Shown in pieces: positions 35,692 to 47,014 of a stretch of DNA of 64,000 bases. Each line of letters starts with the position of its first letter. Positions within the stretch are counted from its first letter, which is position 1. Under the pieces are notes generated by a model. That model saw nothing but the letters and a program-made list of their open reading frames with translations, was not told where the DNA came from and did no database searches. The position numbers were made by a program, and so were the translations under genes. Source of the stretch: Channa striata (Eukaryota; Chordata; Actinopteri; Anabantiformes; Channidae); the NCBI GenBank assembly GCA_033026295.1, contig CM065175.1, positions 27,809,375 to 27,873,374 of the forward strand, written 5' to 3'.

Positions 35692-38600
35692 CTGTGAGTC
35701 TTAAGAAGGACATTTTGACTCCCAGGTGGTCCTCTGTTAAACTAATGGCTCCGTGTCAGCCTCTGTACATAGTTATTACTTTTCTGTTGCTGAATAAGTT
35801 CCATTATTGTACGAGCTGAGCACGTGTACCAGGCCTTGCTCTGTTTCTCTGCATTTAGCACCACATTTTCTGGTTCTCAGCAGCAAACATGATCTTGATT
35901 TACTGTTTGTTAATGACAACAACTACTCCATATTGTGCTTTTTTCCTAAATTCAGCACATTTAAAACCTGTGGATATGCAGCATGTCAGTTTTGTGTTTG
36001 TGTGAATCTAGATTCATGTCGTGTGAGCGACGCTGTGACGAGGATCCGTGTTGTCGCGGCTTCGGTTTCGTCCGAGACACAGACTCCCCAGGTAAGCCAC
36101 AGTATTTTAAAATCCTCTGGAAATGATTTCATTAATCACCCGAGGACTGCTTTTATACTAAATATCACCAACAGCACCGGGCTCATTGATGTGCGTGGTG
36201 ACTGATGGTCATATCCTACAGAAAGGCCACTGTAGCACAGATTAGTGGAAACCGTTTCAGAACGCACAGCAGCTTCCTGTGTGTATCTGAGAGTCGGCGT
36301 CCACGCTGACCCCTGTCCGCTGCAGAAAGCTGCTGGCCTCATGCTTCAATGGATCACAGATGTTTTGATGGTTCAAGTGGAACCTGCATAGAATTAGTCA
36401 CGTGGTTTTAAAGTCACGGCTGATCAGTGTCGTTTTAATACAAACTTCCCGACATGTGAGGTGTCTGAAATGTTAGCAGGGCTGCACACAGTAAATGAGA
36501 TCTCTGCGTTAGGAACGGGATCTCGAAGACCTTGACCTCCATCTGATGTACGAGCTACGTGTCGCTGAAAATGTCCCAATAACACCAAGTAAGGAATTGA
36601 CTGAACGTTGTCACTGTGTGTTTTCAGGTGGCTCAGACACGCTCTGTTTGTCTCTGATCAGTCTCGGGGTTCAGACCTGCAGCGAGAATGACACGACCAC
36701 CTGGAGGACTCAGGACTGCAGGCCGTCTGCAGTAAAGACCTCACCAGACCCCTTTGGCTGGTACCAGAAACCTGGTACGAATACAAGCTCACACACACAC
36801 ACACACACGCATAAATACATGGTGTGGATAGTTTCTGTCATTTTCTAAATTGGTCACGGTGGCGTCAGTCTGCAGCCTGAATTCACTCAATCATTGGTGA
36901 CCGACACCGTGTCTTTATTCCGCAAGTGATGACCGTTCTATTTCCAACTAGCCACACTTTATTTTCCAGGTCACATCTTCCTTAATATTATTGTGGCTGC
37001 TGGTCGGCAAACTGCATATTGACATTTAGGTGGAATTAAAAGGCTCTTTGGTTTTGAGAATATAAACTTCTAAAAGAGGCCGCAGGCTGATGACTGACCC
37101 AACAAGAGCAAAGACGATTCACTGGTGACGCCTCAGCACTGGTTGTAACCACCTAACAATGTGAAGTGTGTGTGTCCTCAGTGAATCAGTGGACTGCTTC
37201 TCCTGCTCTCTGTCCTCCCTTCAACCTGCCACCAACCAAAAACAAAGGTACGGCTGATAGTTCTCTTACTATTAGTGAACATTCCTAATTCATTCTATTA
37301 CAAGAACCACCACTGATGCTACTTTAGTCTCCATGATGTTCATGCTACGGCTGACAAGTACTCAGACTTACCACTGCAGAGGTTTATGAGAACTGACTGA
37401 TTGCCTCGACTCCTGTCAACGTCTCTACAATACGACTACTGCTAGCAGTTGTTTCAACACCGTCCACTGATCCACTTTTTAAGATGTCTCACAGATACTG
37501 ATGTATTAGTGTTGCTTCCACTACAAGTACTAATGATTGAAGTGTAATGTCTAATGCGAGTGCTGCTGCAGTTTCTCTTAAACTGCTAGTAAGTTCCACC
37601 AGCTGTCACTGTGAATATTCACTCTCAATTTCATTACTACCTGTTTGTTTGACTCAGTTTCTTTGGACAAGTGGCATCTCCTCTCAGATTCATCCGTCCT
37701 AGTCGACCCATCTGTCTCTACGTATGATGTCATCCACGTGAGCCGTGACATAGCCACCGACCAGAACAAGACCAGGGATTGGTGCCTCCATGGTAACGCC
37801 AGTTATCCAGTAGGATCTACATGGTGTAACACGTTTTTTTTATGTTGTTCATTTGCTTTCTGTTGTCTGTCCTGTTAAGGGTTCGGGATTGGGATGGGCG
37901 CTAGCTTGAATTGAGTCGAATAATTAGAATTTTTGGTTTTATGCAAACTTTATTTATTTTTCTGCTGTCGCCCAAGTGGCAGCAGTGGAGACGCCTTCAT
38001 GTGTGTTGGTTTCACAGCTGTTGCATTAACCACCTGTTAGCAGCCAGTAACGTGGCGCTGGGCTGTTGATCTGAATGCAGCCTACCTCTGTTAGAGCCGT
38101 TACCGGATCTGGTTCTTGTTGCACAGCTGCTCCTAGTGTTTCTAATGTTTACAATATGTAATAATAATAGCAGCCTTACTAGTGACGTTAGCACATAGTT
38201 TCTAGTAGTTTTAAATCCAATTTTTAATCTGGTTTTGTTTGGAGTCTGAGTAGAAAACCAATCATGAAATGACGAGAACACTGAAACCTACTGCCCAGCT
38301 GCAGTTCAGAAGTTATTGTCAAGTTATTGTAGACTAAATTCAAGGGGCAGATTCTCTCACCGTTTCCTGCTTACTTCTGCTTTAGCCTGTCAGGAGGCGG
38401 AGTCGTGTGTCGCCATGTCACTCGCTGAGGCGGAGACTGCCACTCGCTGCATCCTCTACCCTGATACCACAGTCTGCGGGCTAAGCTCTGCCCCCAGCTC
38501 ATATGGCCCCTCCTCTGCCTCCTGCAGACTAGTCATCAAACAGCCTGCCCCCCAGGTTTACCTGAGGACAGGTGAGTCAGTCAGCCAATCGCAGCAGAGA

Positions 38601-41600
38601 ACATTGTTCACATACAGGACACTCCTTTTATTCCTCTCCTGTTGTGTGTTTCGTCAGTGCGCTCGCCATCAGTTACAACAGCCTCCATTTCTGGTCATGG
38701 GACCCTGCAGGGTGTTGCTGTGGAAACAGTCCTGGGCTCTGACAGGAAGATGGTCGTCCAGTTCCTGGGAGTCCCATACGCTCGTCCACCACTAGATTCA
38801 CTGCGATTTGAAAATGCTCAGCCAGCCACTTGGACAGGAACGTGGGATGCCACAAAACCACGGTTTGGATTTCAGTTGCTGTTGGTCACTACTCGCTGCA
38901 GTCATACAGTTTTCTTTGATTGCTGGGTTGCTGTAGATGTAGTGGTCAACACATTCATGTTGAACTTTTTATCAGTCCCTCCCAAAGTTTGGGGTCGTAA
39001 TTTTCTGAGTGACCTCGAGAAATGTACCTCTCTTCTTTTTAATACGGTGTTTAAATAATTTAAGCCCCAACAATCACCAAAGCACTTGCAAAATCTTGGG
39101 CATTTTTTGTTATCAGTTTTTAATGATATAGGCCGTGACATTCAAACGTTTTGAGAAGAACACGGAGAATTACAGCCACTGCTGATACTGTCACCACACA
39201 GCAAAGAGCTCGAGCTCGAGTAAACGCTGCTCCGTGTCTTTCAGCTCCAGCTGTGTCCAGCCTGGTGACGTCGCATCTGCAGCCTCCAGTGAAGACTGTC
39301 TCTACCTCAACGTCTTCACGCCTGCTGCTCGTGTGAGTCCTGTCAACCATCCACTGAACTCCTCTGATCCACTGCACGTTTGACTTCAGCTGCAACAAAG
39401 CAGGCAGAAGTTTTAGATACTAAATTATTATTACATTCATAGTCCAGGTGCTAAATACAAAGACAAACCAGTTATTTACTTTACAGCCATTTATCATGGG
39501 AATATTTTTTTTAACTATAAGACAGAGTCTTTGTTAAAACTTGAACTTGTATAAAATTCAGAATTTAAAATATCAAAGTGTTAATAACTGTGTGTATACA
39601 CAAACAAGGTATAACTCACACTATGAGGTATTAAATATGACCACACTGTCACTACTAGGGAAGATGCTGGTCAATCATTGAATTTCATTTTGATGACTTG
39701 TTTGCAGATAAGTTAGGGTTGTGTAAGTGGCCAGAGAATTAATCTGTGTGTGTGTGTGTGTGTGACTGTCAGAAGGGGCGTGTCCCTGTCCTGGTCTTTT
39801 TCTTCAACCCCTCAGCCAATGAGACCCCAGGACTGTTAGATGGCTCCACCCTCTCTGCCATGGGAAACATCGTTGTGGTAACGGCCAACTACAGGACTGC
39901 AGCACTAGGATTCCTGAGCACAGGTAAACACACACCCACATAAAAGCAGATGCACAACTTCCTGTGACTCACCTCCACTTTGTCTGTACCTCCAGGTGAG
40001 TCTGGTCTCCGCGGTAACTACGGCCTGTCAGACCAGGAGGCCGTGCTGCGTTGGGTGAACACCTACATCTCTCAGGTGGGGGGAGACAGCAGCAGGGTGA
40101 CAGTGGCGGCTGAGCGTCGTGGTGCTGATATCACCAGCCTTCTTCTCCTGTCTCCCTCCTCATTCTCGCCTTCTCTGTTCCAGAGAATGATGCTGATGGT
40201 GAGAAACTTGATAATTATAATTCTATTCATATTTATCATATTATTATTATTATTGTCATATTAATTCTGTCTCCCAGACTATAGAAACCCAATGTTAAAA
40301 TCAAATGGAATTAAGTCTGTGCTTCAACATTGAAATGGGTCTAGCTAACAGGAGAGCGACCCTCCTGAATGTCAAATATTGAAAGTATATTGTCCACTTA
40401 AAAACACAAACTCTGTGTGTTAGAGTTATGGTATAACCTTTAATTCTGCTGACTTTCAGCCGCTCTGTGTTCTCCGTGCCGCAGGGTGGTTCTGTTTTCT
40501 CTCCCTCACTGGTCCAGACTCCCTCTGCTGCCAGACTTCAGGCTGTTGAACTGGCCAAAGAACTTGGCTGCGTGACCTCTGACCTTGCTGACAATGAGAA
40601 GATGGCTGCCTGCCTCAGAGAGACACCTGTTCACCTGCTCAACGCTGCTCAAACCAAGGTAGAGTTTAAAGAAGGTTTACCGTCAGACTTTAACTGAACA
40701 CGTTGTGGTTTTTGTACCTCACCCGTCCTTTACTGCAGCTGCTGGCAGTCAGCGGGCCCTTCCAGACCTGGGCTCCCGTCAGTCGGTCGGTCTCACAGTC
40801 TTCCTTCCGGAGAGTTGACCTGTTACTGGGAACATCTGGACACGACGGTCTGATCAGCCGAGCTCGCAGGATAAAGGTGGGAGGTCACGCAGTGGTTAAA
40901 CTCAATGGTACAGCAGTCCGCCTTTGGTTTACTGTAAACGTCAGAACTGTCTTGAGTGTATTAGTCAGCAAGTAGAACGACTATTACCTGTTACAGGCAA
41001 AGAGGGGTCAACACTACTCATTCTGAAATACTAACCTATGTACTGATCTCACCCTATGAAAATGCTGCAAGTCCTGCATCTAAAATCTTAAGTTTGTGGC
41101 ATTGAGGTTCAAAGCAGTATTTACATTTAGTCATTTGTCAGACGTTGGAGAGTTCCTCCTGACAATCACTGCAGGTCCAATGTTGATCTTCTGATCTCCA
41201 AGACTGAAGTTCTAGTCTTCCCAGCCCAACACAACATCAGCATCAACATTGGACCTGCAGTGATTGTCAGGAGGAAATCTGGGCGTCATCACTGATGTCC
41301 AACTGAGCTTCACGGAACACATCTCCACAACATCAGAAAGATCAGACCCTACCTCTCTGATTACACAACCCAACTCCTCGTGCAGGTGTTGATCCTACCT
41401 CGTCTAGATTACTGCAACGTGCTGTTGAGGGGGTTACCGGCGTGCACGACCAAACCCCTGCAGATGATCCAAAATGCGGCAGCACGCCTCATCTTTAACC
41501 AGCCAAAAAGGACTCGGGTCCCTCCGCTCTTCAGATTTCTGCACTGGCTTCCTGTGCCTGCAGGATTAAGTTCCAAGCTCTGTCTTGTGCCCACAGAGTG

Positions 41601-44202
41601 GTCAACTCTACAGCTCCGACTTACTTTAAGTCATTCAGGTCTACGATCCCTCCCGTCCATGTCTGGTGGTCCCAGCACCACACAGAAGACACCAAGGAAA
41701 ACTCTTCAGCTCAGTGATCCCACGATGGTGGAACGAGCTGCCAAACTCTGTGCGCTCAGCGACCTCACTCACAAACTGCTGAAAACTCTTCCATATCTTC
41801 CTTTGCACTTAAAAAAAAAATCTGCTTTTTCTTGTACCTCACTTGTAAGTTCTGGATAAAAAACGTCTGACACATGATTCAATGTAAGTGTAGACCAAAG
41901 ATCCACTTCAAAGTTCTCTCCCTACAGTTTTAACACTTATTAAACAGACTCGAGAGATGGGACAGAAACTCAGCCAACAACACTTACTTGTTCAGTAGGT
42001 CTTCATTTTGCAGGACATGGGTAATTTAACAGTTCAATTCCTTCGCTGTTATAATTTCTTTCCTAGTGAAGTATTATGCCGTATTAGTAAAGTGGACTTC
42101 TCTCGGTCTTCAGGATTTTGAGGCTCTGCAGGGTCGAGCTGACAGTAAAACTGCATTTTATGAGGCTCTGAGTCGATCGCTGGCGGGAGCAAAAGGAAAC
42201 GAGCTGCTGAAAGAGGCAGCGGTTTGGTTCTACTCTCTGGACCACAGTCCCTCGCCGGCCGGATACAACCTGTTCTCCAGAGCCCTCAACAACGCCACCA
42301 GGTGAGAGAGCAGCAACACTAGAAAAAAGAAAATAAAACAGATGAGGTGAAACTGATCACACAGTTCTGCCCTGCATAACACACAGCAGCCTATATTTCC
42401 ATAACCAGCTCAGTTCAGGTTTACGATTTCATATATATTTTTACATTTGGCAAACGCTTTTATCCAAAGTGACTTACAGGTGAGGAACAGGCTGAGCTGG
42501 TTGTGTGTGTGTAGCTGAAAGTAACTAGGGTTACTCGCCAACAAAAATGAATGATGAATAATTTGGTACTAACCCTGCAACTTCACTGAGGACGACCAAA
42601 CACAGTGCTGCTGCTGCTGTTCAGAGTTGATAAGGCACCTGATGAAGTTCTAGGAGTTCTGTCAGAACTTCTGTGGTCCAGCAGCTGGCTTCACTGTTTG
42701 AGTCCTACAAATAAAGAGAGGTTGAGGCGAACACACACCGCTGAATGAATCTGGACATGACCTGAACAAAACCTGTATGTTTGTGTTGCAGAGATCTGTT
42801 CATCATCTGCCCCAGTCTGCAGATGGCCTCCCACTGGGCCAACAGCAAAGCTAACGTCTTCCTGTACCATCAACCCACCACCAGCACGTACGACAGGTAA
42901 CACATATCCTGGACCTTCATTCCAGTTGAAGCAACAGAGCAACAATTTCTGTGACAGAGTTCAACTTAGAGGCGGCTGAATTAGTATAAGGAAATGTCAC
43001 AGGTCAAGCACATGTGGAGCTTGTCAAACCTGCTGTTGAAGCGTCTGATCAGATGTTTTGTCTGTAGGGCCGATGTGTTTGTTCCTCTGGATGTTCAGCT
43101 CACCTTTGGAACGCCTCATCATCCACTGAGCTCCCAGCGTTTCACCTCGTCTGATCGCCGACTCTCTCTGGCTGTGATGACCTACATCTCCAGTTTCATA
43201 CGAACCGGGTGGGCCGCTTGAAAGTAGCTTTGGGAATCTAGATTTAGTTCTGCCTCCTGCAGCGGCGTACGCAGTCGTCTGCCGGGTGGACCGGTCCGTT
43301 CATCTGCATAGATGTTACCTCATCACACCTAACATCTTTTCTCCTGTAAAAATGGACCAGAGCATTTAAAGACACTGCCACTAAAAAAAAAAAAAAAGGC
43401 ATCTGCACCAGAGTGAGAAACTATATAAATATATTAACCATCAATAAGCAGAACTGAAAACAGTGTTTGTTAGATAAACCCGTGTCTGCTGTAGTGACCT
43501 AAATAATGACACTCCTTCTGTTGGGGAACTGACAAGCTTCTGCATTTCAGCAGATGTTTTCCTTCCCTGTTCTTTGTTACAAATGCAACATGTGCGTCAC
43601 AATTCTTGAGAAACATTATCACAACTGAAGTTGACTTTTTTTTCTTTTTTCCTCTCTACCACCCTCAGGAACCCAAACCCGTCCCGTCTGTGGCCTAAGT
43701 CGTTTCTGCCACTGTGGCAGCCTGTTCTGTCCTCGGAGGCCACGCCCACCTACCTGCAGCTAAGCCCCTCCCTCCTCCAGCAACAGGGTGTGGGTCAGAA
43801 CACCTGCTCATTCTGGAACCAGCTCAGACCCAAACTGACCAGTCTTACAGGTAGGAGGGCACAGTAGCGTCGTCCTAGAATCAAAGAGAGTAACTAAATA
43901 AAGTGATCAGAGTGAAAACAGCAAAAACAACGTTCAGCGCCACACAAATTCATCTCGACTGACGTCTCTCCTCCCACCACTCTGTGCTTCAGAGCGTAAT
44001 GGAAAGGCGCCAGTTTAATTGAGGTTCTAATGAGAAATCTGTTATGAAGTATGAAGCAGTAAAATATAATGTGGCAAAACTGACGCTGTTCTCTTGTTTT
44101 CGTCCAGGTGAGTCGCAGTCAGCTGAGCCTGTGTTGACCCCCGAGCTCCCAGTGGCTGCTCCATCCAGCCAACCGCAGACTGAGAAAGACGCCTACAGCT
44201 AA
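17115..44202 (+). CDS. tg: Thyroglobulin, 49 exons, 2401 residues
   Basis: Thyroglobulin is the secreted, iodinated precursor of thyroid hormones T3/T4 in the thyroid follicle. I traced 49 exons from ATG 17115 to TAA 44200-44202. Every junction keeps phase and the sum is 7206 nt, so no frameshift or stop interrupts it. Order: signal peptide (about residues 1-20), hormonogenic site A Tyr25, type-1 repeats 1-6, 8-10 and 11 (numbered as in human), type-2 repeats, type-3 repeats (about 1222-1845), cholinesterase-like domain (about 1846-2310), C-terminal tail ending DAYS (Tyr2400, site C). Human TG is 2768 residues; most of the difference is absence of type-1 repeat 7 and shorter linkers. The esterase-like domain has lost the catalytic Ser: the GESAG position reads AERRG, as expected for thyroglobulin. 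Exon coordinates are in the five block entries. Exon 11 and the start of exon 19 are the least certain. Confidence 0.96.
18224..18330. repeat. Teleost interspersed repeat in tg intron 2
   Basis: Contains CATTTGGCAGAAGCTTTTAT followed by CCAAAGCGACTTACAAG, a motif present at several places in this window (near 42438, 47223, 47712 and 59485) and in most teleost genomes. Function unknown. Confidence 0.7.
18541..18564 (+). promoter_or_regulatory. tg: TG-repeat splice acceptor of tg exon 3
   Basis: An 11-unit TG repeat runs straight into the AG acceptor of exon 3, with no conventional pyrimidine stretch. UG repeats next to acceptors are known binding sites for TDP-43 and CELF-type factors, so inclusion of this 98-nt exon may be sensitive to repeat length (inference). 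Confidence 0.55.
24609..27939 (+). other. tg: tg exons 11-17: vestige of repeat 7, type-1 repeats 8-10
   Basis: Exons: 24609-24647, 24747-24977, 25133-25237, 26960-27037, 27310-27413, 27585-27696, 27778-27939 (residues about 640-916). Exon 11 is only 39 nt (CPEKPAQKLQSSA) and resembles the first residues of human type-1 repeat 7 (CPTPCQLQSEQA) with a Cys lost; the remaining roughly 180 residues of that repeat are missing. Because 39 is a multiple of 3, the exon can be skipped without frame change. Exons 12-14 encode repeat 8, including SLSNSSHLPLGYGFLLAEG (human SASNSSRFPLGESFLVAKG) and the CWCVDEDGEYIP core. Exons 15-16 are repeat 9 and exon 17 repeat 10. A LINE fragment lies in intron 13. 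Confidence 0.9.
25950..26875 (-). mobile_element. Non-LTR retrotransposon fragment in tg intron 13
   Basis: The minus-strand translation, in pieces separated by stops and frame changes, contains GVDDAIIYLQQRALSHLG, WTINYLTDRPKFVRLRDCVS, NFSDDNAIVGH and a degraded FVGWCENNHLFLNTSKT. These are the middle and end of a reverse transcriptase of a LINE family common in fishes; the same family left the fragment at 57840-58800. The copy is dead and sits antisense to tg. I cannot settle the clade name. Confidence 0.75.
28100..28560 (-). mobile_element. L2/CR1-like LINE fragment in tg intron 17
   Basis: The minus-strand translation contains SFTSHIKQISRTAFFHLQN, DAEKLVHAFVPSRLDYCN and SLASLHWLPIKCRIEF, the typical 3' end of the reverse transcriptase ORF of L2/CR1-group elements. 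Truncated and non-functional. Confidence 0.8.
28574..28644. repeat. 71-bp interspersed repeat, copy B
   Basis: Same orientation as, and two mismatches from, 5570-5640. It abuts the LINE fragment in tg intron 17. Confidence 0.8.
29119..31860 (+). other. tg: tg exons 18-23: hinge, type-2 repeats, type-1 repeat 11
   Basis: Exons: 29119-29310, 29475-29591, 29864-30001, 30545-30703, 31121-31264, 31696-31860 (residues about 917-1221). Exon 18 has paired Cys as in the human hinge. Exons 19-20 correspond to the human region holding acceptor Tyr1310 (ADYADLLQTF); here it reads SAVDVVTLLSDQQF with no Tyr. Exon 20 (GRLVSLCDNSSV) matches human GTLVSIPVCNNSSV. Exons 21-22 hold Cys-rich type-2 repeats (CPKGSFF...CPQGTYQNKEG). 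Exon 23 is type-1 repeat 11. Exon 19 may alternatively start nine bases later at 29484; the frame is unchanged. Confidence 0.88.
31541..31660. repeat. Mixed TG/TA/CA simple repeat in tg intron 22
   Basis: Alternating TG, TATA and CA runs just before exon 23. Other simple repeats in tg introns lie at about 27257-27280, 31941-31970, 32090-32110, 33640-33666 (TGAA units), 35396-35470, 35650-35690, 36789-36808 and 39746-39764. Confidence 0.85.
31977..38571 (+). other. tg: tg exons 24-38: type-3 repeat region
   Basis: Exons: 31977-32081, 32338-32447, 32956-33061, 33172-33351, 33695-33865, 33953-34039, 34230-34295, 34595-34735, 34863-35039, 35534-35648, 36012-36091, 36628-36774, 37182-37247, 37658-37792, 38386-38571 (residues about 1222-1845). 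Landmarks matching human TG: DTCCIGFVL (DLCCDGFVL), AQLWCLTRC (ANLWCLSRC), FYQRVPFQKM (FYTRLPFQKL), SCERRCDEDPCCRGFGF, DPFGWYQKP (YPFGWYQKP), VSLDKWHLLSDSSVLVDPS. For exon 27 I chose the acceptor before 33172 (TTTTCCACTCTGCAG). The stronger-looking upstream AG before 33149 leads to an immediate stop, whereas 33172 keeps frame and gives SGVFRTQVFS matching human SGLYNPIVFS. Confidence 0.9.
41120..41860 (+). mobile_element. L2-like LINE fragment in tg intron 44
   Basis: Plus-strand translation contains HNISINIGPAVIVRR, ILPRLDYCNVLLRGLPACT and IQNAAARLIFNQPKRT then FRFLHWLPV, an L2-group reverse transcriptase 3' end. It begins with the teleost motif TTACATTTAGTCATTTGTCA and a perfect inverted repeat (41153-41276). 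Truncated and frame-broken. Confidence 0.8.
41153..41276. repeat. Perfect 35-bp inverted repeat
   Basis: Arms 41153-41187 and 41242-41276 are exact reverse complements (left arm begins TTCCTCCTGACAATCACTGC), separated by 54 bases. The RNA could form a 35-bp hairpin inside tg pre-mRNA. The arms derive from the LINE coding sequence (NIGPAVIV). Confidence 0.9.
42438..42490. repeat. Teleost interspersed repeat in tg intron 45
   Basis: TTTACATTTGGCAAACGCTT followed by TTATCCAAAGTGACTTACAGG, the same motif as at 18224. Confidence 0.65.
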
Positions 44203-44554
44203 ACACGGCACATCTTTCTGACGCTAAATCGCGTTTGATCCAAACACAGAAGAATGAATATCCACCCTCTTAATCATCCATAAAAGTCTTTCCAAACTGC
44301 TCCTCTCGTACTTGAGTCACTGACAGAAACCTCTGCTGTACCGAGCACCTAAGTCTGTTTGACGCTCCCTTATGAAGGCGTCCCAAACCAGGAGCCTCCA
44401 ACACTAATTAAACTCCTGGAAGATTCATTTGTTTTCTGTTTACACACTTTCTGGAGAAGTTCACTGAAATCCTCCAAACCAGAGACATTCCAATTCAATT
44501 TCTGCTTGATCAGTCTGTTTGTTAGCAATAACTACAACCATCTGTGCAGAGCAA

Positions 44555-44560
44555 AATAAA
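44555..44560 (+). terminator. tg: Poly(A) signal of tg
   Basis: AATAAA 353 bases after the stop codon. Further AATAAA motifs follow close by (near 44608 and 44630), so the cleavage site may vary. Confidence 0.6.
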
Positions 44561-45224
44561 GTCTTATTCGTGCAGATGGGACTAATTCAGTGTCTCACGT
44601 TAGCGCTAATAAAAGTTTCACACTAAAGAATAAAACCCAACGATGTGTTTTTGGCAGAGCAGCATTTACAGTTTCTGCAAATATTTCTTTTAAAGCTCAT
44701 TTGCTCCTGTTGGGAAACTGTCACATTGTGGTTTAAGGGAGTTTTACACAACTAATCACACTGATACCTGCAAGAACAACAAGACCGTGTGAATTGGATC
44801 AATAAACTCGTTTTGGAACTAAAGGGAACGTAAAAAATCACGATGGTGACACGTGATTCATGAGCCGACTTGGAACAGCCGGATTCTGGTCGTCACTAAT
44901 TATAACACCCTGCACATCAGCCGAACAGCATATGGAAACACAAGCTATGCCGCTAACGACACGTTCTAAATATGTAAAGCAACAAGCATATGGTAAAAGC
45001 ATCACAGAGACAAAAGCTAACAAACATCAACCACCGAAATCGATCCGCAAAAGTGCACTTGAAAAATGTCTCTTGCAGCAAAAAATCTATTTTGTCATAA
45101 AAACAGCATTTGCTGGTGTTATCGTTCCAGGCGAGTTCAAACTTATTAATTTTCTGTGTAAATTAGACTGACAACCGTCTGTGACACAAGGACTAATAAC
45201 TTCAATCCGTAAAACAGGTTAAAA

Positions 45225-45450
45225 TCAAATATATTTCGAGAATCTAAGACCTATAGCACTGCTCAGCGTTTGCTCTCATTATAGCTAATAGACTTAAAGA
45301 AGTCACAACTCAAATTATGAATAAATCACAGACTGGATTTCTCCAAATTCACTTCATCCATAACAACAACAGCTTGGTTCTAGATGGAAACAGAATTGAA
45401 GAATTTGTTATGTTCTGACAAAGATGAACACCCTCGCACCCCATGTGCTT
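45225..45450 (+). mobile_element. Degraded L1-like reverse transcriptase fragment
   Basis: Broken plus-strand translation reads NLRPIALLS, then IIANRLKEVTTQIMNKSQTG and FIHNNNSLVLD, resembling the L1 pattern RPISLLN...LANRLK...I...QTGF. The flank to about 46500 may be more of the same element, but I cannot follow its frame. Confidence 0.55.
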
Positions 45451-47014
45451 TTGTGGGAGGACTGAGCTGTTCTACAGATCTAAATCTGCGACTCTACCCT
45501 GGGGAACCTGTAGAAGACTTGAAGTCGAGAGAGGCAGACGTCGGGGCGTCCGGCTTCACCCGGGCTTTTCATCACGGCTGCGGAAATGTTTGGAATTGGA
45601 TCACAACCGTTAAATGGATTGGGTTGATACATGACAACAGTATTTCTTAAAAACGTGGCTCAGATTCCAGCAGCTTTAAACACGTTTCTTCCTTCACAAA
45701 GGCCTCAGGCCTTCACTTACAATTAAATAAATGCAAACTAACGACAATACACAATCAACTACTGTCCAAAGCTTAACCATGAAAAGGAAGCCATCATCTT
45801 CTAAAGACTTAAAACATATGGCAATGACTAACTGAAAATATTCTAAAGAAGAGTAAAACCATTTTGGACACGTGGTTACAAAGAAACCTAACAATATCTG
45901 GAAGAATTTTACTCTTACAAATGAAACGTCTGTCAAGGATAATAAACTGGACAGACAATCCTATGTCTTAGTAATATTCAATTCAGACTGTTTGGAGGAT
46001 AGAAGGTAGAATTCATAGTCAGTAATTGAATAATACGTATCAAATAGTCTTTACACAAATGTAAATGGATTAAAGTTGCCCCAAATTTGACAGTTTCCTA
46101 TTTTACTCGATTCTTTGAAATTATTTACATCCGGGACTTCTATGATTGGTCATTCATTGTACTAAAATCCCTCCAATTATGTTTGAATTCACTTATTTTG
46201 TCAACGTATTTTATTGTTTTATTGTTGCCCCTGGATCAGCACAAGTAATTTAATCTTCCCAATAAATTAGCGTTTGTTTTAGGCAAACCGGAACTTTTTA
46301 ATTTACGCTCTGTGCCATCCTCACGTACTCCTCACCAGTAACACATATACTGATTTCTTTACACATATTGACAATCTCACAAATGTCCCCGGCGCTATGA
46401 CACCAAAAGTATTCAAACAGGCCTCGAGTTTCAGGGATTTACTCACATTATATCAGGCCAGATAAAGGTAAACAACGTACAGGAATAATTTGGGATTTTC
46501 AAGGCGGTCAGTGCTATTTATGCATATGTAACAGCCCGTTGATCGTTAAAGGTTTTCCAGCTTCCAGTGTCTTCGAATGTTTCATCCTGGAACATGGCGA
46601 CACTGTAAGAAATGAGCGTACACTTGAAACTGCAGCTGAAGGTCTTCACACTGGACTCTGGGAGGTCTAAATTTACCCAGGTACAGTCCTGGTAAAACAC
46701 ATTTGACTCTTTTCTCTGAGCTGTGTGGACGGATTGTAATTTACCTCCTTGGAAACGGTGTACACCAGCCAACTACACCTGGTCAAAGCAGCCAATCACA
46801 GGGCAGACACAACGCGGACTCCTCGTCTACCTCACGTAAACCCGATCACACGAGGAGAAGTCCGCTCGTAGAACAAAACACAAAGACCATGAACAACCTT
46901 TGCTTTTCACTGCTGCTCCTTCCTGAACCAACATTTACGAGTCAACCCACAAAGAAGTCACATTACGTTGTTGTAACATTAATCTCAGTTATGAAATCTC
47001 GAACACTAACGTAG

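Larger units (their letters stand above)
38658..44202 (+). other. tg: tg exons 39-49: cholinesterase-like domain and C-terminus
   Basis: Exons: 38658-38862, 39245-39332, 39773-39923, 39996-40198, 40485-40658, 40739-40876, 42114-42301, 42792-42896, 43068-43208, 43669-43850, 44108-44202 (residues about 1846-2401). The domain drives folding, dimerisation and export of thyroglobulin. Landmarks: VQFLGVPYARPPLDSLRF, SSEDCLYLNVFTP, NYRTAALGFLS, GNYGLSDQEAVLRWV. The nucleophile elbow reads VTVAAERRGAD, so it is catalytically dead. Site B is complete: acceptor Tyr2216 (AGYNLFSRAL; human DYASFSRAL) and donor Tyr2181 (SKTAFYEAL; human SKTAFYQAL). The C-terminus DAYS matches human KTYSK and supplies site C Tyr2400. 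Intron 44 is the longest here (1.2 kb) and holds a LINE fragment. Confidence 0.95.

Noticed and set aside
41380..41859. 159-codon plus-strand frame as a host gene
   Set aside because: L2-type reverse transcriptase signature (RLDYCNVLL, IQNAAARL) inside a tg intron.
17115..44202. SLA-like gene nested in tg introns, as in mammals
   Set aside because: I looked for SH3/SH2-like coding exons on the minus strand in the tg introns and saw none; the longer introns hold only LINE fragments and simple repeats.
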